A stretch of DNA of 39,963 nucleotides from Oscillospiraceae bacterium (GCA_015067935.1 SVLL01000009.1:1-39963), one strand, 5' to 3'. Positions 24,988 to 31,984 are shown, counted from the stretch's first letter. Made by a program: numbers and translations. Notes: generated by a model not told the origin, from the sequence alone.

Positions 24988-25467
24988 ATGGATGTTATAC
25001 TTTCTATTCTTCCAAATTTTTTAATTCATTTTTTTAAACTAGTAATAAACTTATTTAGACCATTTACGGTTAAAGTTAATCTAATTGAATGCTACCTAAA
25101 TGGACTTAGACGTTCAGATGGTGAAGGTGGTTTTACAAGTGGTTCTCGTGTGCATTTTAGAATTGAAATTATCAATAAAAAAGATAAAAAATTTATCATA
25201 AATAAAATATGTTGTAGAGCAATGCGTCAAGATAAAATTTTGCAAGATGATATTTGCTGCTACAATAAGGACTCATATAAAAAGATTGCTCTTCGGTCCA
25301 CTTATGAACCATTATCGACTATAGATATCTCACCACAAAGCAGTGGACATTATGATGTTATATTTACCCCAGACGGTGATTTGAGTCGATGCGATAAACT
25401 TATTCTTTTTTACAAAAAAGGAATTAAGCGAAGAAAGATCATTATATGGGAAAAGGAACGAAATTAA
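24988..25467 (+). CDS. Island protein 1: small membrane-anchored protein of unknown function
   Basis: I do not recognise this 159-residue protein. The first 25 residues are strongly hydrophobic (VILSILPNFLIHFFKLVINL) and look like a membrane anchor or amphipathic helix. The rest is basic and predicted rich in beta strands (VHFRIEIINKKDKKFII, HYDVIFTPDGD, KLILFYKKG), which would fit a small beta-sandwich. Four to five cysteines occur, including two CC pairs. It is first in the island operon, right after its promoter. Its stop codon abuts the start codon of the nuclease gene (TAAATG), so the two are translationally coupled and probably work together. Confidence 0.75.
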   Translation: MDVILSILPNFLIHFFKLVINLFRPFTVKVNLIECYLNGLRRSDGEGGFTSGSRVHFRIEIINKKDKKFIINKICCRAMRQDKILQDDICCYNKDSYKKIALRSTYEPLSTIDISPQSSGHYDVIFTPDGDLSRCDKLILFYKKGIKRRKIIIWEKERN

Positions 25468-26742
25468 ATGCACATTATCTACATAGAGTTTGGAACCTCA
25501 AAATCCACTCAATATAAAAAAGTTTGCAATTTTGCAAAACAACTGCCAAATTATACATATATCGATGGAATAACGAGATGCTTTGTTGATGATATGAAGG
25601 ATTATGTTCGTTTGCAGGATGTAATTGTTTTGCTAATTGATATAATACATAAGTGGAAAAATTCAAAAGTGCTACTTTATGGCAACGAATATAGATCTTC
25701 AATTGATTACTATAATTTCATTGAGAAGTTAAGGCAGAATGCAGGTAAGTATAAGATTTTCATACGGCAAAAAAACGAATATGATACACACAGAGGGATA
25801 GTAACATATGAGGATTTGCCCATGCCCGTTGTTTACTATCCAGGATATTCGGGTGCTTTTTTTGCCTTCTCTGAAGATGTTGGAGGAAAAATTTACTTTT
25901 GTGAATGCGAAAAACATGCAATCGAAAATTATATACGACTGAAAAAACAACGAGTTTCAGATGAAAATGAAAGTGTTGCCAAATCACCTCTTGAAGAATA
26001 TTTGTTTCCACCAATAGTTTCTAGCATATCTAAAACATTCAAAAATGAACCCTTAACTCCATTTGCGTTTCAAAAAAATTTATGCTTTCGCTGTAACAAA
26101 AAAATCCCGAAGGAGAAATTTTGCCTACCTATGTATGGCGGAGTGTTTAAGCAACGATATGGTTGGTATATAAGACAAGAAGAAATCAAATTAGGAATTG
26201 ATCGTCGCCAAATACGAAATTTGAATATTTTGCCAGAAGAATGCACGCCCGAATTATACGATTGTGTTTGTCGATTGTCCAAAATTATGAACGAAAGTAT
26301 ATATGGCTCTAACAATGGCGATATACTTATGAAAGTGCGTCGAGAATATGATAATGCAATCGAAAATTGTGTAAGAGAACAAATGGGTTATCCTAAAATT
26401 GGAGATGCATGGGTAAGCGAGACGATGCTGTATCATATCGTAGAAGAAATCTACCCAGACACAGAAATCATCCGCCATCATCGTCCAAGTTGGTTAGAGG
26501 GCTTAGAATTAGATATTTATATCCCAAGCAAAAAACTCGCTTTTGAGTATCAAGGCTTACAACATTTTCAAGCGGTTGAACATTGGGGCGGAAAAGCAAA
26601 ACTGGAAATACAAAAAGAGCATGATAGCAGAAAAAAGAGAATTTGCGTAGAAAAAGGCATACATCTTATTTGCATAAACTACGACGAAGAATTAACGAAT
26701 GATTACATAGGTAAAAGAATTATACATGAAGGAGTTGATTAA
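25468..26742 (+). CDS. Island protein 2: zinc-finger protein with a C-terminal PD-(D/E)XK-type nuclease domain
   Basis: The 424-residue protein has an N-terminal part I do not recognise (1-200; it includes a CEC pair in KIYFCECEKHA). A small treble-clef-like zinc segment follows (LCFRCNKKIPKEKFC). The C-terminal region (about 305-420) looks like a restriction-endonuclease fold: a helix with Glu (SETMLYHIVEEI), strand LELDIYIPSKK with Asp, strand LAFEYQGLQHF with ExQ, then a helix with KEHDSRKKRICVEKG and a final strand HLICINYDE. This D...ExQ layout is known in PD-(D/E)XK nucleases such as DUF559-like and Vsr-like proteins. A defence or homing role is inference from the island context. Codon use differs from the surrounding genes. 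Confidence 0.8.
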   Translation: MHIIYIEFGTSKSTQYKKVCNFAKQLPNYTYIDGITRCFVDDMKDYVRLQDVIVLLIDIIHKWKNSKVLLYGNEYRSSIDYYNFIEKLRQNAGKYKIFIRQKNEYDTHRGIVTYEDLPMPVVYYPGYSGAFFAFSEDVGGKIYFCECEKHAIENYIRLKKQRVSDENESVAKSPLEEYLFPPIVSSISKTFKNEPLTPFAFQKNLCFRCNKKIPKEKFCLPMYGGVFKQRYGWYIRQEEIKLGIDRRQIRNLNILPEECTPELYDCVCRLSKIMNESIYGSNNGDILMKVRREYDNAIENCVREQMGYPKIGDAWVSETMLYHIVEEIYPDTEIIRHHRPSWLEGLELDIYIPSKKLAFEYQGLQHFQAVEHWGGKAKLEIQKEHDSRKKRICVEKGIHLICINYDEELTNDYIGKRIIHEGVD

Positions 26743-26977
26743 CACGAGAAATTTTAATGAGTGGTTATATAACCCAAATTACATTAACCCACAAGCATAT
26801 CATGATCAGCAGATCCGCATCATGCAAGAATATGAACGGGATCAGCAGAAAGAAATTCTAAACGCACATAAGGCGCTTAACGATTTTCTTGATGCTGTTC
26901 AGAAGGTCGATAATCACCATCAAGAGCAGTTATTTATGGTCTGCTTTGGAGAGATTGCAAGACGAAATCAGTGGTAA
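26726..26977 (+). CDS. Island protein 3: small helical protein
   Basis: This 83-residue, charged protein appears mostly helical (QQIRIMQEYERDQQKEILNAHKALNDFLDAVQKV) and may form a coiled coil. No known domain is recognised. It overlaps the end of the nuclease gene by 17 bases. The start is uncertain: a strong GAAGGAG lies just inside the frame after the ATG at 26726, so initiation may occur a few codons later at a non-ATG codon. As the last gene it could be an accessory or immunity partner, but nothing in the sequence proves it. Confidence 0.6.
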   Translation: MKELINTRNFNEWLYNPNYINPQAYHDQQIRIMQEYERDQQKEILNAHKALNDFLDAVQKVDNHHQEQLFMVCFGEIARRNQW

Positions 26978-27041
26978 GAATTAACGGTGATTATAAGAAT
27001 TTTGCACAACGTGAGGGTTCGAATTCATACGCAAAAACGGC

Positions 27042-27063
27042 AAAAATATCTTTTTTGTAGCCC
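27042..27063 (-). repeat. Right terminal inverted repeat of the island
   Basis: Perfect reverse complement of 24858-24879. The sequence outside it, ATAGACATAAAA, contains the CATAAAA that also borders the left repeat. Confidence 0.85.
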
Positions 27064-27068
27064 ATAGA

Positions 27069-27235
27069 CATAAAAGAGCAAAGACCTTTGGGTCTTTGCT
27101 TTTTTTATTTTGCTGTAGGTGGGATTCAAACCCATCTAAATGCAACAGTCCGGTGGACTGTTGCTTGCCGGGTCCCACCCCGGCAACACTATAGTTGTCG
27201 AAGACAACGCAAATCGAATCCTTCATCCTCTGCCA
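27069..27235 (+). repeat. Right copy of the 167-bp structured direct repeat
   Basis: It aligns with 24686-24852 over its whole length with only a few substitutions and small indels; the part with the stem-loops is almost unchanged. It ends in a third tRNA-Gln 3'-end-like sequence (27214-27239) with one C-to-T change and one extra A. With the left copy it brackets the AT-rich island. Confidence 0.85.
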
Positions 27236-27258
27236 ATAAAAAACATTCCGGTGTCATA

Positions 27259-27287
27259 TTGCACATTATCCATCCCTTTGCTATAAT
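27259..27287 (+). promoter_or_regulatory. Promoter of the ECF sigma / DUF4179 operon
   Basis: TTGCAC (27259-27264), 17-base spacer, TATAAT (27282-27287) with a TGC extension. A second TTGACA at 27312-27317 has no clear -10 at the right distance. Confidence 0.65.
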
Positions 27288-27373
27288 TTTTCAAAAAGGC
27301 TGTAAGATATTGACATTCTTTTCTGTCTTATAGGGTGAAGGGTCCTTTAAAACAACCGAAAGGAGGTATTGCC

Positions 27374-27937
27374 GTGGAAGATCATCAAATTATAGACCTT
27401 TACTGGCGGCGAGACCCGGAAGCCATCAAGGAAACCGCGGGCAAATACGGTGCCTACTGTTATGCAATCGCAGAAAACATCCTGTGCAGCCCCGAAGACT
27501 CCGAAGAATGTGTGAATGACACATGGCTCAACGCTTGGAATGCAATACCCCCGCAGAAACCCTTGCATCTTCGGATGTTCCTTGCAAAGATCACCCGGAA
27601 TCTTTCTCTCAACCGTTTTCATTCCCGTTCCGCAGGAAAGCGCGGCGGCGGTCAGATCGCGCTGGTTCTGGACGAACTTAGCGAGTGTCTTCCCGGGAAG
27701 ACCGATGTGCAGAGCGAATATGAAGCCAAGGAGCTGGGGCAGTGCATCCGGCTGTTCGTTCGCTCACTGCCGGAGAGGGATGGCAATGTATTCCTGCGCC
27801 GTTACTTCTTTACGGAGGACATATCACAAATTGCCAAGCGGTATAACCTAACAGAGAATAATGTGACGGTGATTCTGAGCCGGGTACGGAAGAAGCTGAA
27901 AACGCATCTTGTAAAGGAGGGATTTTTCAGTGAATAA
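27374..27937 (+). CDS. ECF-type RNA polymerase sigma factor
   Basis: The 187-residue protein shows sigma region 2 (YCYAIAENILCSPEDSEECV, NDTWLNAWNAIPP, MFLAKITRNLSLN) and region 4 (LPERDGNVFLRRYFF, ISQIAKRYNLTENNVTVILSRV). It directs RNA polymerase to a small regulon, probably envelope-stress genes. The best start is the GTG at 27374, 8 bases after AAAGGAGG; an earlier ATG-like start at 27335 has no ribosome site. It overlaps the DUF4179 gene, its likely anti-sigma partner. The target promoter is not known. Confidence 0.9.
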   Translation: MEDHQIIDLYWRRDPEAIKETAGKYGAYCYAIAENILCSPEDSEECVNDTWLNAWNAIPPQKPLHLRMFLAKITRNLSLNRFHSRSAGKRGGGQIALVLDELSECLPGKTDVQSEYEAKELGQCIRLFVRSLPERDGNVFLRRYFFTEDISQIAKRYNLTENNVTVILSRVRKKLKTHLVKEGFFSE

Positions 27938-28949
27938 TCTGGACTTATACAATGGCTTCAGCGAAGTGGATGACGACATTCTGCAGCGAAGCGAAAACGC
28001 AACTGTCCCCCGTACTGTTCCCCGTCGCCGCCGTTTATCTTTTGTGCTGATTGCAGCGATTCTGGCGTTGCTGCTGATGGGATCGGGCATCATGGTGACC
28101 ATTTTAGGCGATGATATTCAGGATTTGTACTCTCTCTTTTGGGAAAAGGTCACCGGCCAGTCTATGAGCGATCAACACATTGCGCTGATCGACCGCCTGA
28201 GCCAAGAGATCGGCATCAGCGAAACCGTTGACGGTGTTACCGTTACAGTGGATTCAGCCACGGTGGGAACGCAGGATTTCTCCATTTTACTGCGGGCAGA
28301 GGGACTGGATTTTTCCAAACGGCGCGTATACGGTTTCGATGAGACGAAATTGAATATGGACCCGAAAACACTGGAGGACGTTTCCCTTTCCACCAGCTAC
28401 AGCTATCGGTTTTTGGGTTTTGACGCAGACGGCGCAATCCTTATGCTCATCCAAGGTCACTATACGGTAAAGGAGCCGTTCCGGAAGGAGCCTCCTCCCC
28501 TGACAGTTACCTTGTCTATGACCAATTTTGTACAAAGCCCTTGGTCTGATAATCGCTTCCCGCTGGCAGAGGGCGTGTGGGAGTTTACCTTCTCTATGGA
28601 CAGGCACGAGCTTGACCTTAGAGAGCTGCCCGATACTCAAGTCACGGGCGTTGATTATTCGAATAAAAACACACCTGCAGAAACGCCTGTTACTCTGACG
28701 AATATTGTGCTGACCAATCTCGGTTTGAGTTTCCGGTATGACCGGCAGGACGGGAATGTCTCTTTGGATATTCACATTTTTGATGTAAAGCTTGTGCTTG
28801 ACAGCGGTCAGGAGATCGTACCCATCAGCAGTTCCGAATCTGATTTGCAGGCCAAAAGCGGCTATTGCACCTATACCTGGATGTTTCCGGCCAATTTGGA
28901 TGAGGTTGCGACCCTAGAAATCGGCGATGCCGTCATACCGATTGGATAG
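27930..28949 (+). CDS. DUF4179 membrane protein, probable anti-sigma factor
   Basis: The 339-residue protein has a short cytoplasmic N-terminus (NLDLYNGFSEVDDDILQR), a basic RRRR stop, one membrane helix (FVLIAAILALLLMGSGIMV) and a large extracellular beta-rich domain typical of DUF4179. Proteins of this architecture are encoded right after ECF sigma factors in Clostridia and are taken to hold the sigma factor at the membrane. The GTG start overlaps the sigma gene by 8 bases with GGAGGG upstream. No zinc anti-sigma motif is seen in the short N-terminus. Confidence 0.85.
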   Translation: MNNLDLYNGFSEVDDDILQRSENATVPRTVPRRRRLSFVLIAAILALLLMGSGIMVTILGDDIQDLYSLFWEKVTGQSMSDQHIALIDRLSQEIGISETVDGVTVTVDSATVGTQDFSILLRAEGLDFSKRRVYGFDETKLNMDPKTLEDVSLSTSYSYRFLGFDADGAILMLIQGHYTVKEPFRKEPPPLTVTLSMTNFVQSPWSDNRFPLAEGVWEFTFSMDRHELDLRELPDTQVTGVDYSNKNTPAETPVTLTNIVLTNLGLSFRYDRQDGNVSLDIHIFDVKLVLDSGQEIVPISSSESDLQAKSGYCTYTWMFPANLDEVATLEIGDAVIPIG

Positions 28950-28963
28950 TACCAAACAGTTAA

Positions 28964-28989
28964 CCCCCAACCGCCATAGCGGTTGGGGG
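28964..28989 (+). terminator. Terminator of the sigma / DUF4179 operon
   Basis: CCCCCAACCGC and GCGGTTGGGGG pair perfectly across a CATA loop. The same 26-base hairpin recurs at 29575-29600. Confidence 0.85.
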
Positions 28990-29039
28990 CATTTTCACCA
29001 CAAGCAGCGCAAAAAACACTGCATAAATGCATATTTTTC

Positions 29040-29068
29040 TTGCTTATTCAAACTTTTACTGCTATAAT
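29040..29068 (+). promoter_or_regulatory. Promoter of the small membrane protein gene
   Basis: TTGCTT (29040-29045), 17-base spacer, TATAAT (29063-29068) with TGC before it. It lies downstream of the first in-frame ATG (29027), which rules that codon out as the start. Confidence 0.75.
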
Positions 29069-29140
29069 GGGTATAGAGGTTGGAATCTGCATCTCCTTTT
29101 CCCTTTCCACAGTTATCACATCATTCAAGGAGGAATTGAT

Positions 29141-29566
29141 ATAAAAAAGTACGGTATTTTTGCAATCATTGCCTTTGTTCTTCTTTCTGCCGGTATTTTT
29201 CTGTTGATTATGACACCGGTACGCACAACGGGTTCTAAGGTGATTGATTCCGATGGGGTTGTGAAGATCACGGCGCAAGCTTCCCACGGCTCTCAAAGTC
29301 GCACCTACACCGACCCTGAAAAAATCAACCAGATCATTGCATATTTTGACAATCTGAGTTTGGTAGAAGAGGCCAATCCTGAGGGAGTCATGGGCGGTGG
29401 CTGGCAGATCACCTACACCTACGCCGATGGCAGCACATTCCAAATCATACACAGTGGCAATGTCTACTTACACTTGTTGCACCCATCCGGTACCAAGAAC
29501 TACCATATGGTTTATGAGGAAGCAAACGCTTTTGACCGCCTGATATACGATCTTCCCAGTGACTGA
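29141..29566 (+). CDS. Small membrane-anchored protein, apparently starting at ATA
   Basis: The 141-residue product has a basic start (KKYG), one membrane helix (IFAIIAFVLLSAGIFLLIM) and an extracellular domain with ITAQASHGSQSRTYTDPEKI and WQITYTYADGSTFQI. I do not recognise a family. A perfect AAGGAGG (29127-29133) is followed after 7 bases by ATA AAA AAG TAC. No ATG, GTG or TTG is in frame there; the only in-frame ATG upstream (29027) precedes the promoter. Either translation starts at AUA, or the start codon has mutated and the gene is silent or weakly expressed. The intact downstream frame argues for recent change or real use. Confidence 0.65.
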   Translation: MKKYGIFAIIAFVLLSAGIFLLIMTPVRTTGSKVIDSDGVVKITAQASHGSQSRTYTDPEKINQIIAYFDNLSLVEEANPEGVMGGGWQITYTYADGSTFQIIHSGNVYLHLLHPSGTKNYHMVYEEANAFDRLIYDLPSD

Positions 29567-29572
29567 TATACG

Positions 29573-29602
29573 AACCCCCAACCGCCATAGCGGTTGGGGG
29601 TT
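29573..29602. terminator. Bidirectional terminator between convergent genes
   Basis: AACCCCCAACCGC and GCGGTTGGGGGTT pair across CATA. It lies between the small membrane protein gene and the end of the fucosidase gene and can serve both strands. Its core is identical to the hairpin at 28964-28989. Confidence 0.85.
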
Positions 29603-29607
29603 GTTGC

Positions 29608-30579
29608 TTATTTTTCCTGCTCTCTCAGCTTTTTGCCGACCTCTTTTAGAATCTCCACAGAGGGTGCAGGGATTCTGCCCAGATAGTCAGGACCCACATT
29701 CAGCAGCAGGTTCACACCGTGGCTGTTGACCTTTTCCTTGATGGCCAAAATCTCATCGGCACTCTTCCAATCGTTGTCATAGCCCTTGTAGCCCCAAGTG
29801 TGGTTCATCGTCACGCAGGACTCACCCAGACCGCCCCAATCAGAATCGGGCAGCTGGTTGTCACCAAAGGATTTAATGTCGCCCAAGCCGTTGCCCACCC
29901 GGGTAGGCACAAGGCAATCCGGCTGAAGCTCTTTAATCAGGTCGTAGACCTCCCGGCTCTGCTCCAAGGTGATCTCGCAGGGATCGTCGCACCAGACGCA
30001 CAGCAGGTCGCCGTATTTCGTCAGAATCTCCCGAAGCTGGGGCTTGATTTTCTTCTCCAAGCAGATGCGGAAATCCTTCTTGTCCTTATCGGGCCAATCC
30101 CAGTTGTTTGCCCAGTCGCAGCCCAGCCACGGGTCAACATAGTGGACACCGCCGCCGTGTTCTTCGTGGAAATCCAGCTCCTGAGAATAGTAAAGGCCCA
30201 GCTTCATATCGTACTTCCGGCAGGCCTCTGCCAGTTCCGCCACCACATCCCGACCAAAGGGGGTGGCATCCACGATGTTGTAGCTGTCCACCTCGGATTT
30301 GAACATTGCAAAGCCTTCCTGATGCTTGCTGGTGAAAATGATGTACTGCATTCCGGCTTCCTTGGCAAGCTTCACCCACTCCTCCGCATCGAAGAAAATG
30401 GGATTAAAGGCCTTGGCCAGCTGCTCGTATTCCTTCACGGGAATTTTGTTATACGCCATCACCCATTCGCCGGGGAACTCCGTCCGCTTGCCCTTCCACT
30501 CACCGGCAGGCAGGCTGTACAGACCCCAATGGATGAACATGCCGAATTTGGCTTGCTTAAAAAACTCTGTATTGTTCAT
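29608..30579 (-). CDS. Alpha-L-fucosidase, GH29 family
   Basis: The 323-residue product contains the GH29 N-terminal blocks FGMFIHWGLYSLPAGEW and FNPIFFDAEEWVKLAKEAG, then YIIFTSKHQEGFAMF and MKLGLYYSQELDFHE. The nucleophile region normally reads WFDG; here it reads VWCDDP, with D198 in the expected place. No signal peptide is present, so it acts in the cytoplasm on imported fuco-oligosaccharides. At 323 residues it is a bare catalytic domain without the usual C-terminal beta-sandwich. Neither a transporter nor other sugar genes lie next to it. Confidence 0.88.
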   Translation of the reverse strand: MNNTEFFKQAKFGMFIHWGLYSLPAGEWKGKRTEFPGEWVMAYNKIPVKEYEQLAKAFNPIFFDAEEWVKLAKEAGMQYIIFTSKHQEGFAMFKSEVDSYNIVDATPFGRDVVAELAEACRKYDMKLGLYYSQELDFHEEHGGGVHYVDPWLGCDWANNWDWPDKDKKDFRICLEKKIKPQLREILTKYGDLLCVWCDDPCEITLEQSREVYDLIKELQPDCLVPTRVGNGLGDIKSFGDNQLPDSDWGGLGESCVTMNHTWGYKGYDNDWKSADEILAIKEKVNSHGVNLLLNVGPDYLGRIPAPSVEILKEVGKKLREQEK

Positions 30580-30611
30580 TTTTTCTCCTCCGTTTTTGAT
30601 ACGCTTCTCCC

Positions 30612-30639
30612 ATTATAGCAATATAGTAATGTTTTTCAA
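30612..30639 (-). promoter_or_regulatory. Promoter of the fucosidase gene
   Basis: Minus strand TTGAAA (30634-30639), 16-base spacer, TATAAT (30612-30617) with TGC extension. Confidence 0.75.
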
Positions 30640-30648
30640 GTCTCTTCC

Positions 30649-30676
30649 TTGACATTTTTTTATAGTATGTTATATT
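30649..30676 (+). promoter_or_regulatory. Promoter of the lipoprotein gene
   Basis: TTGACA (30649-30654), 16-base spacer, TATATT (30671-30676). It stands back-to-back with the fucosidase promoter only 9 bases away, so the two may compete. Confidence 0.7.
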
Positions 30677-30743
30677 GGCAATAGAGGATTGGTATTTATG
30701 CCCTTGCTGTAATACGGACGGAGAACATATAGGAGGTATTTTG

Positions 30744-31112
30744 ATGAAAAAACTTTTTGCCTTATTGCTCGTTTTTATCCTTATTTTCAGCTTGACCGCC
30801 TGCAGTCAGTACAGCATGCCCATAGAAAACCTTGTGCAGTTCCATTGGCTGGAAGACGGCACAAAACAACAAACCCCCATCACGATCAGTCAATCAGAGC
30901 AGTGGGTGATCGTGTCCATTTTGAATGCCGGCGTCTGGGTCGAGGATGGTGTAAATGCCCCGGATGATTATCAATTCACCGTAAATGGTGTGCGTATGGG
31001 TTACATAGCCAGCGGTTTCTTTAGAGAGTATGACCGCGGTTATGCCCATTTACTGGAATTGTCAGAAGAAGACACCCAACGCGTTAACAAAATCCTCGGT
31101 TTTGAAGGCTGA
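30744..31112 (+). CDS. Small lipoprotein of unknown function
   Basis: The 122-residue product has a lipoprotein signal: KK at the start, a hydrophobic core (LFALLLVFILIFS) and the lipobox LTAC with the lipidated cysteine at 20. The mature domain (about 100 residues) is not recognised; it is acidic and contains WVIVSILNAGVWVEDG and a C-terminal helix. AGGAGG lies 7 bases before the ATG at 30744. It is a single-gene unit with its own promoter and terminator. Confidence 0.75.
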   Translation: MKKLFALLLVFILIFSLTACSQYSMPIENLVQFHWLEDGTKQQTPITISQSEQWVIVSILNAGVWVEDGVNAPDDYQFTVNGVRMGYIASGFFREYDRGYAHLLELSEEDTQRVNKILGFEG

Positions 31113-31123
31113 TATGTCCATTG

Positions 31124-31150
31124 ATCCCCGGTCGAAAATTGACCGGGGAT
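31124..31150 (+). terminator. Terminator of the lipoprotein gene
   Basis: ATCCCCGGTC and GACCGGGGAT form a perfect 10-bp stem with a 7-base loop, followed by TTATATT. Confidence 0.75.
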
Positions 31151-31155
31151 TTATA

Positions 31156-31184
31156 TTGCAATTTGAGAGATCATGTGCTACAAT
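31156..31184 (+). promoter_or_regulatory. Promoter of the YwaF gene
   Basis: TTGCAA (31156-31161), 17-base spacer, TACAAT (31179-31184) with TGC extension. A palindrome TTCTTAAGAA follows in the leader. Confidence 0.65.
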
Positions 31185-31218
31185 CTCCTTAAGATTTTCT
31201 TAAGAATTGAGGTGTGCC

Positions 31219-31980
31219 ATGCAGGAGTTTTTCGATTATTTCTTCGGTGCAGGCGAAACCGAGGAATTTACAAATTTCACACTGCCCCATTTTCTGCCGA
31301 TTTTCATCGCTGCCGGTATTATTTACCTGATCTTCCGCTTCCGGAATCAGATCCGGGATTTGAAATGGGAGCAGAACATCCGCTATGTGCTGGCATTTAT
31401 GATGATCATCTGCGAAATGTCCTACTTCTGGCGGTTGGTGGGCGTTCCCTCTCTGGGTGCAAATCCCATTGACCACCTGCCCATCACCGTGTGCGGCTGG
31501 GCGATCATCTTCGGCAGCTATATGCTCATCGGCAAATCCCAGCTGCTCTTTGATATCTGCTATTTCTGGGTTTTTGCCGGCACGATTTTTGCCCTGATCA
31601 CTCCCACGGTCATCACCTACACCGGTCCCACCCGGTATCGGTACTATCAGTTCTGGGGCGAGCATCTGCTGGGCTATGTGGCCGTATTCTATATGATGTT
31701 CGTACATAAATTCCGCCCCAATGTCAAATCCTTCATCCGCGCTTATGTTGCGATGATCGTTCTGGCGGGTGTCGCCATTTTTGCCAACAATGTGCTGGGC
31801 CCCGGTGCAAACTATCTGTTCCTTGCGGCTCCGGAGGACACCCCTTCCCTCCTGGATTTCCTGCCGCCTAACTACGGTCTGCGGATCGCCATTATGGCAG
31901 TAGCCGTCACACTGCTGTTTTTCCTGTGCTACCTGCCTTGGCTGCTTAAGGACAGAAAAGCAAAGAAAGTTGCTGCATAA
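31219..31980 (+). CDS. YwaF family (TIGR02206) integral membrane protein
   Basis: The 253-residue product has about seven membrane segments and the family features: HFLPIFIAAGI at helix 1, a cysteine in LPITVCGWAIIFGSY, a TYTGPTRYRYYQFWGEH loop with a histidine, and a C-terminal CYLPWLLKDRK. YwaF belongs to the TMEM164 superfamily; its biochemical role in bacteria is unknown to me. The ATG at 31219 follows GAGGTG. A more distant relative is encoded at 23096. Confidence 0.8.
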   Translation: MQEFFDYFFGAGETEEFTNFTLPHFLPIFIAAGIIYLIFRFRNQIRDLKWEQNIRYVLAFMMIICEMSYFWRLVGVPSLGANPIDHLPITVCGWAIIFGSYMLIGKSQLLFDICYFWVFAGTIFALITPTVITYTGPTRYRYYQFWGEHLLGYVAVFYMMFVHKFRPNVKSFIRAYVAMIVLAGVAIFANNVLGPGANYLFLAAPEDTPSLLDFLPPNYGLRIAIMAVAVTLLFFLCYLPWLLKDRKAKKVAA

Positions 31981-31984
31981 AGAG

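Larger units (their letters stand above)
24858..27063 (+). mobile_element. AT-rich genomic island bounded by 22-bp inverted repeats
   Basis: The segment is visibly richer in A+T than both flanks and uses codons such as ATA, AGA and TTA that are rare in neighbouring genes. A 22-bp sequence starting GGGCTAC at 24858-24879 recurs as a perfect reverse complement at 27042-27063. Further inward, both ends carry T-arm-like motifs in mirrored orientation (24887-24902 and 27011-27026). Outside lie 167-bp direct repeats, each ending in a tRNA-Gln 3' end. It holds three genes and no recognisable integrase or transposase. Horizontal acquisition is strongly suggested; the mechanism is open. Confidence 0.7.

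Noticed and set aside
24686..27235. CRISPR array
   Set aside because: There are only two copies of a long repeat separated by 2.2 kb, not short regularly spaced repeats, and no cas gene is present.
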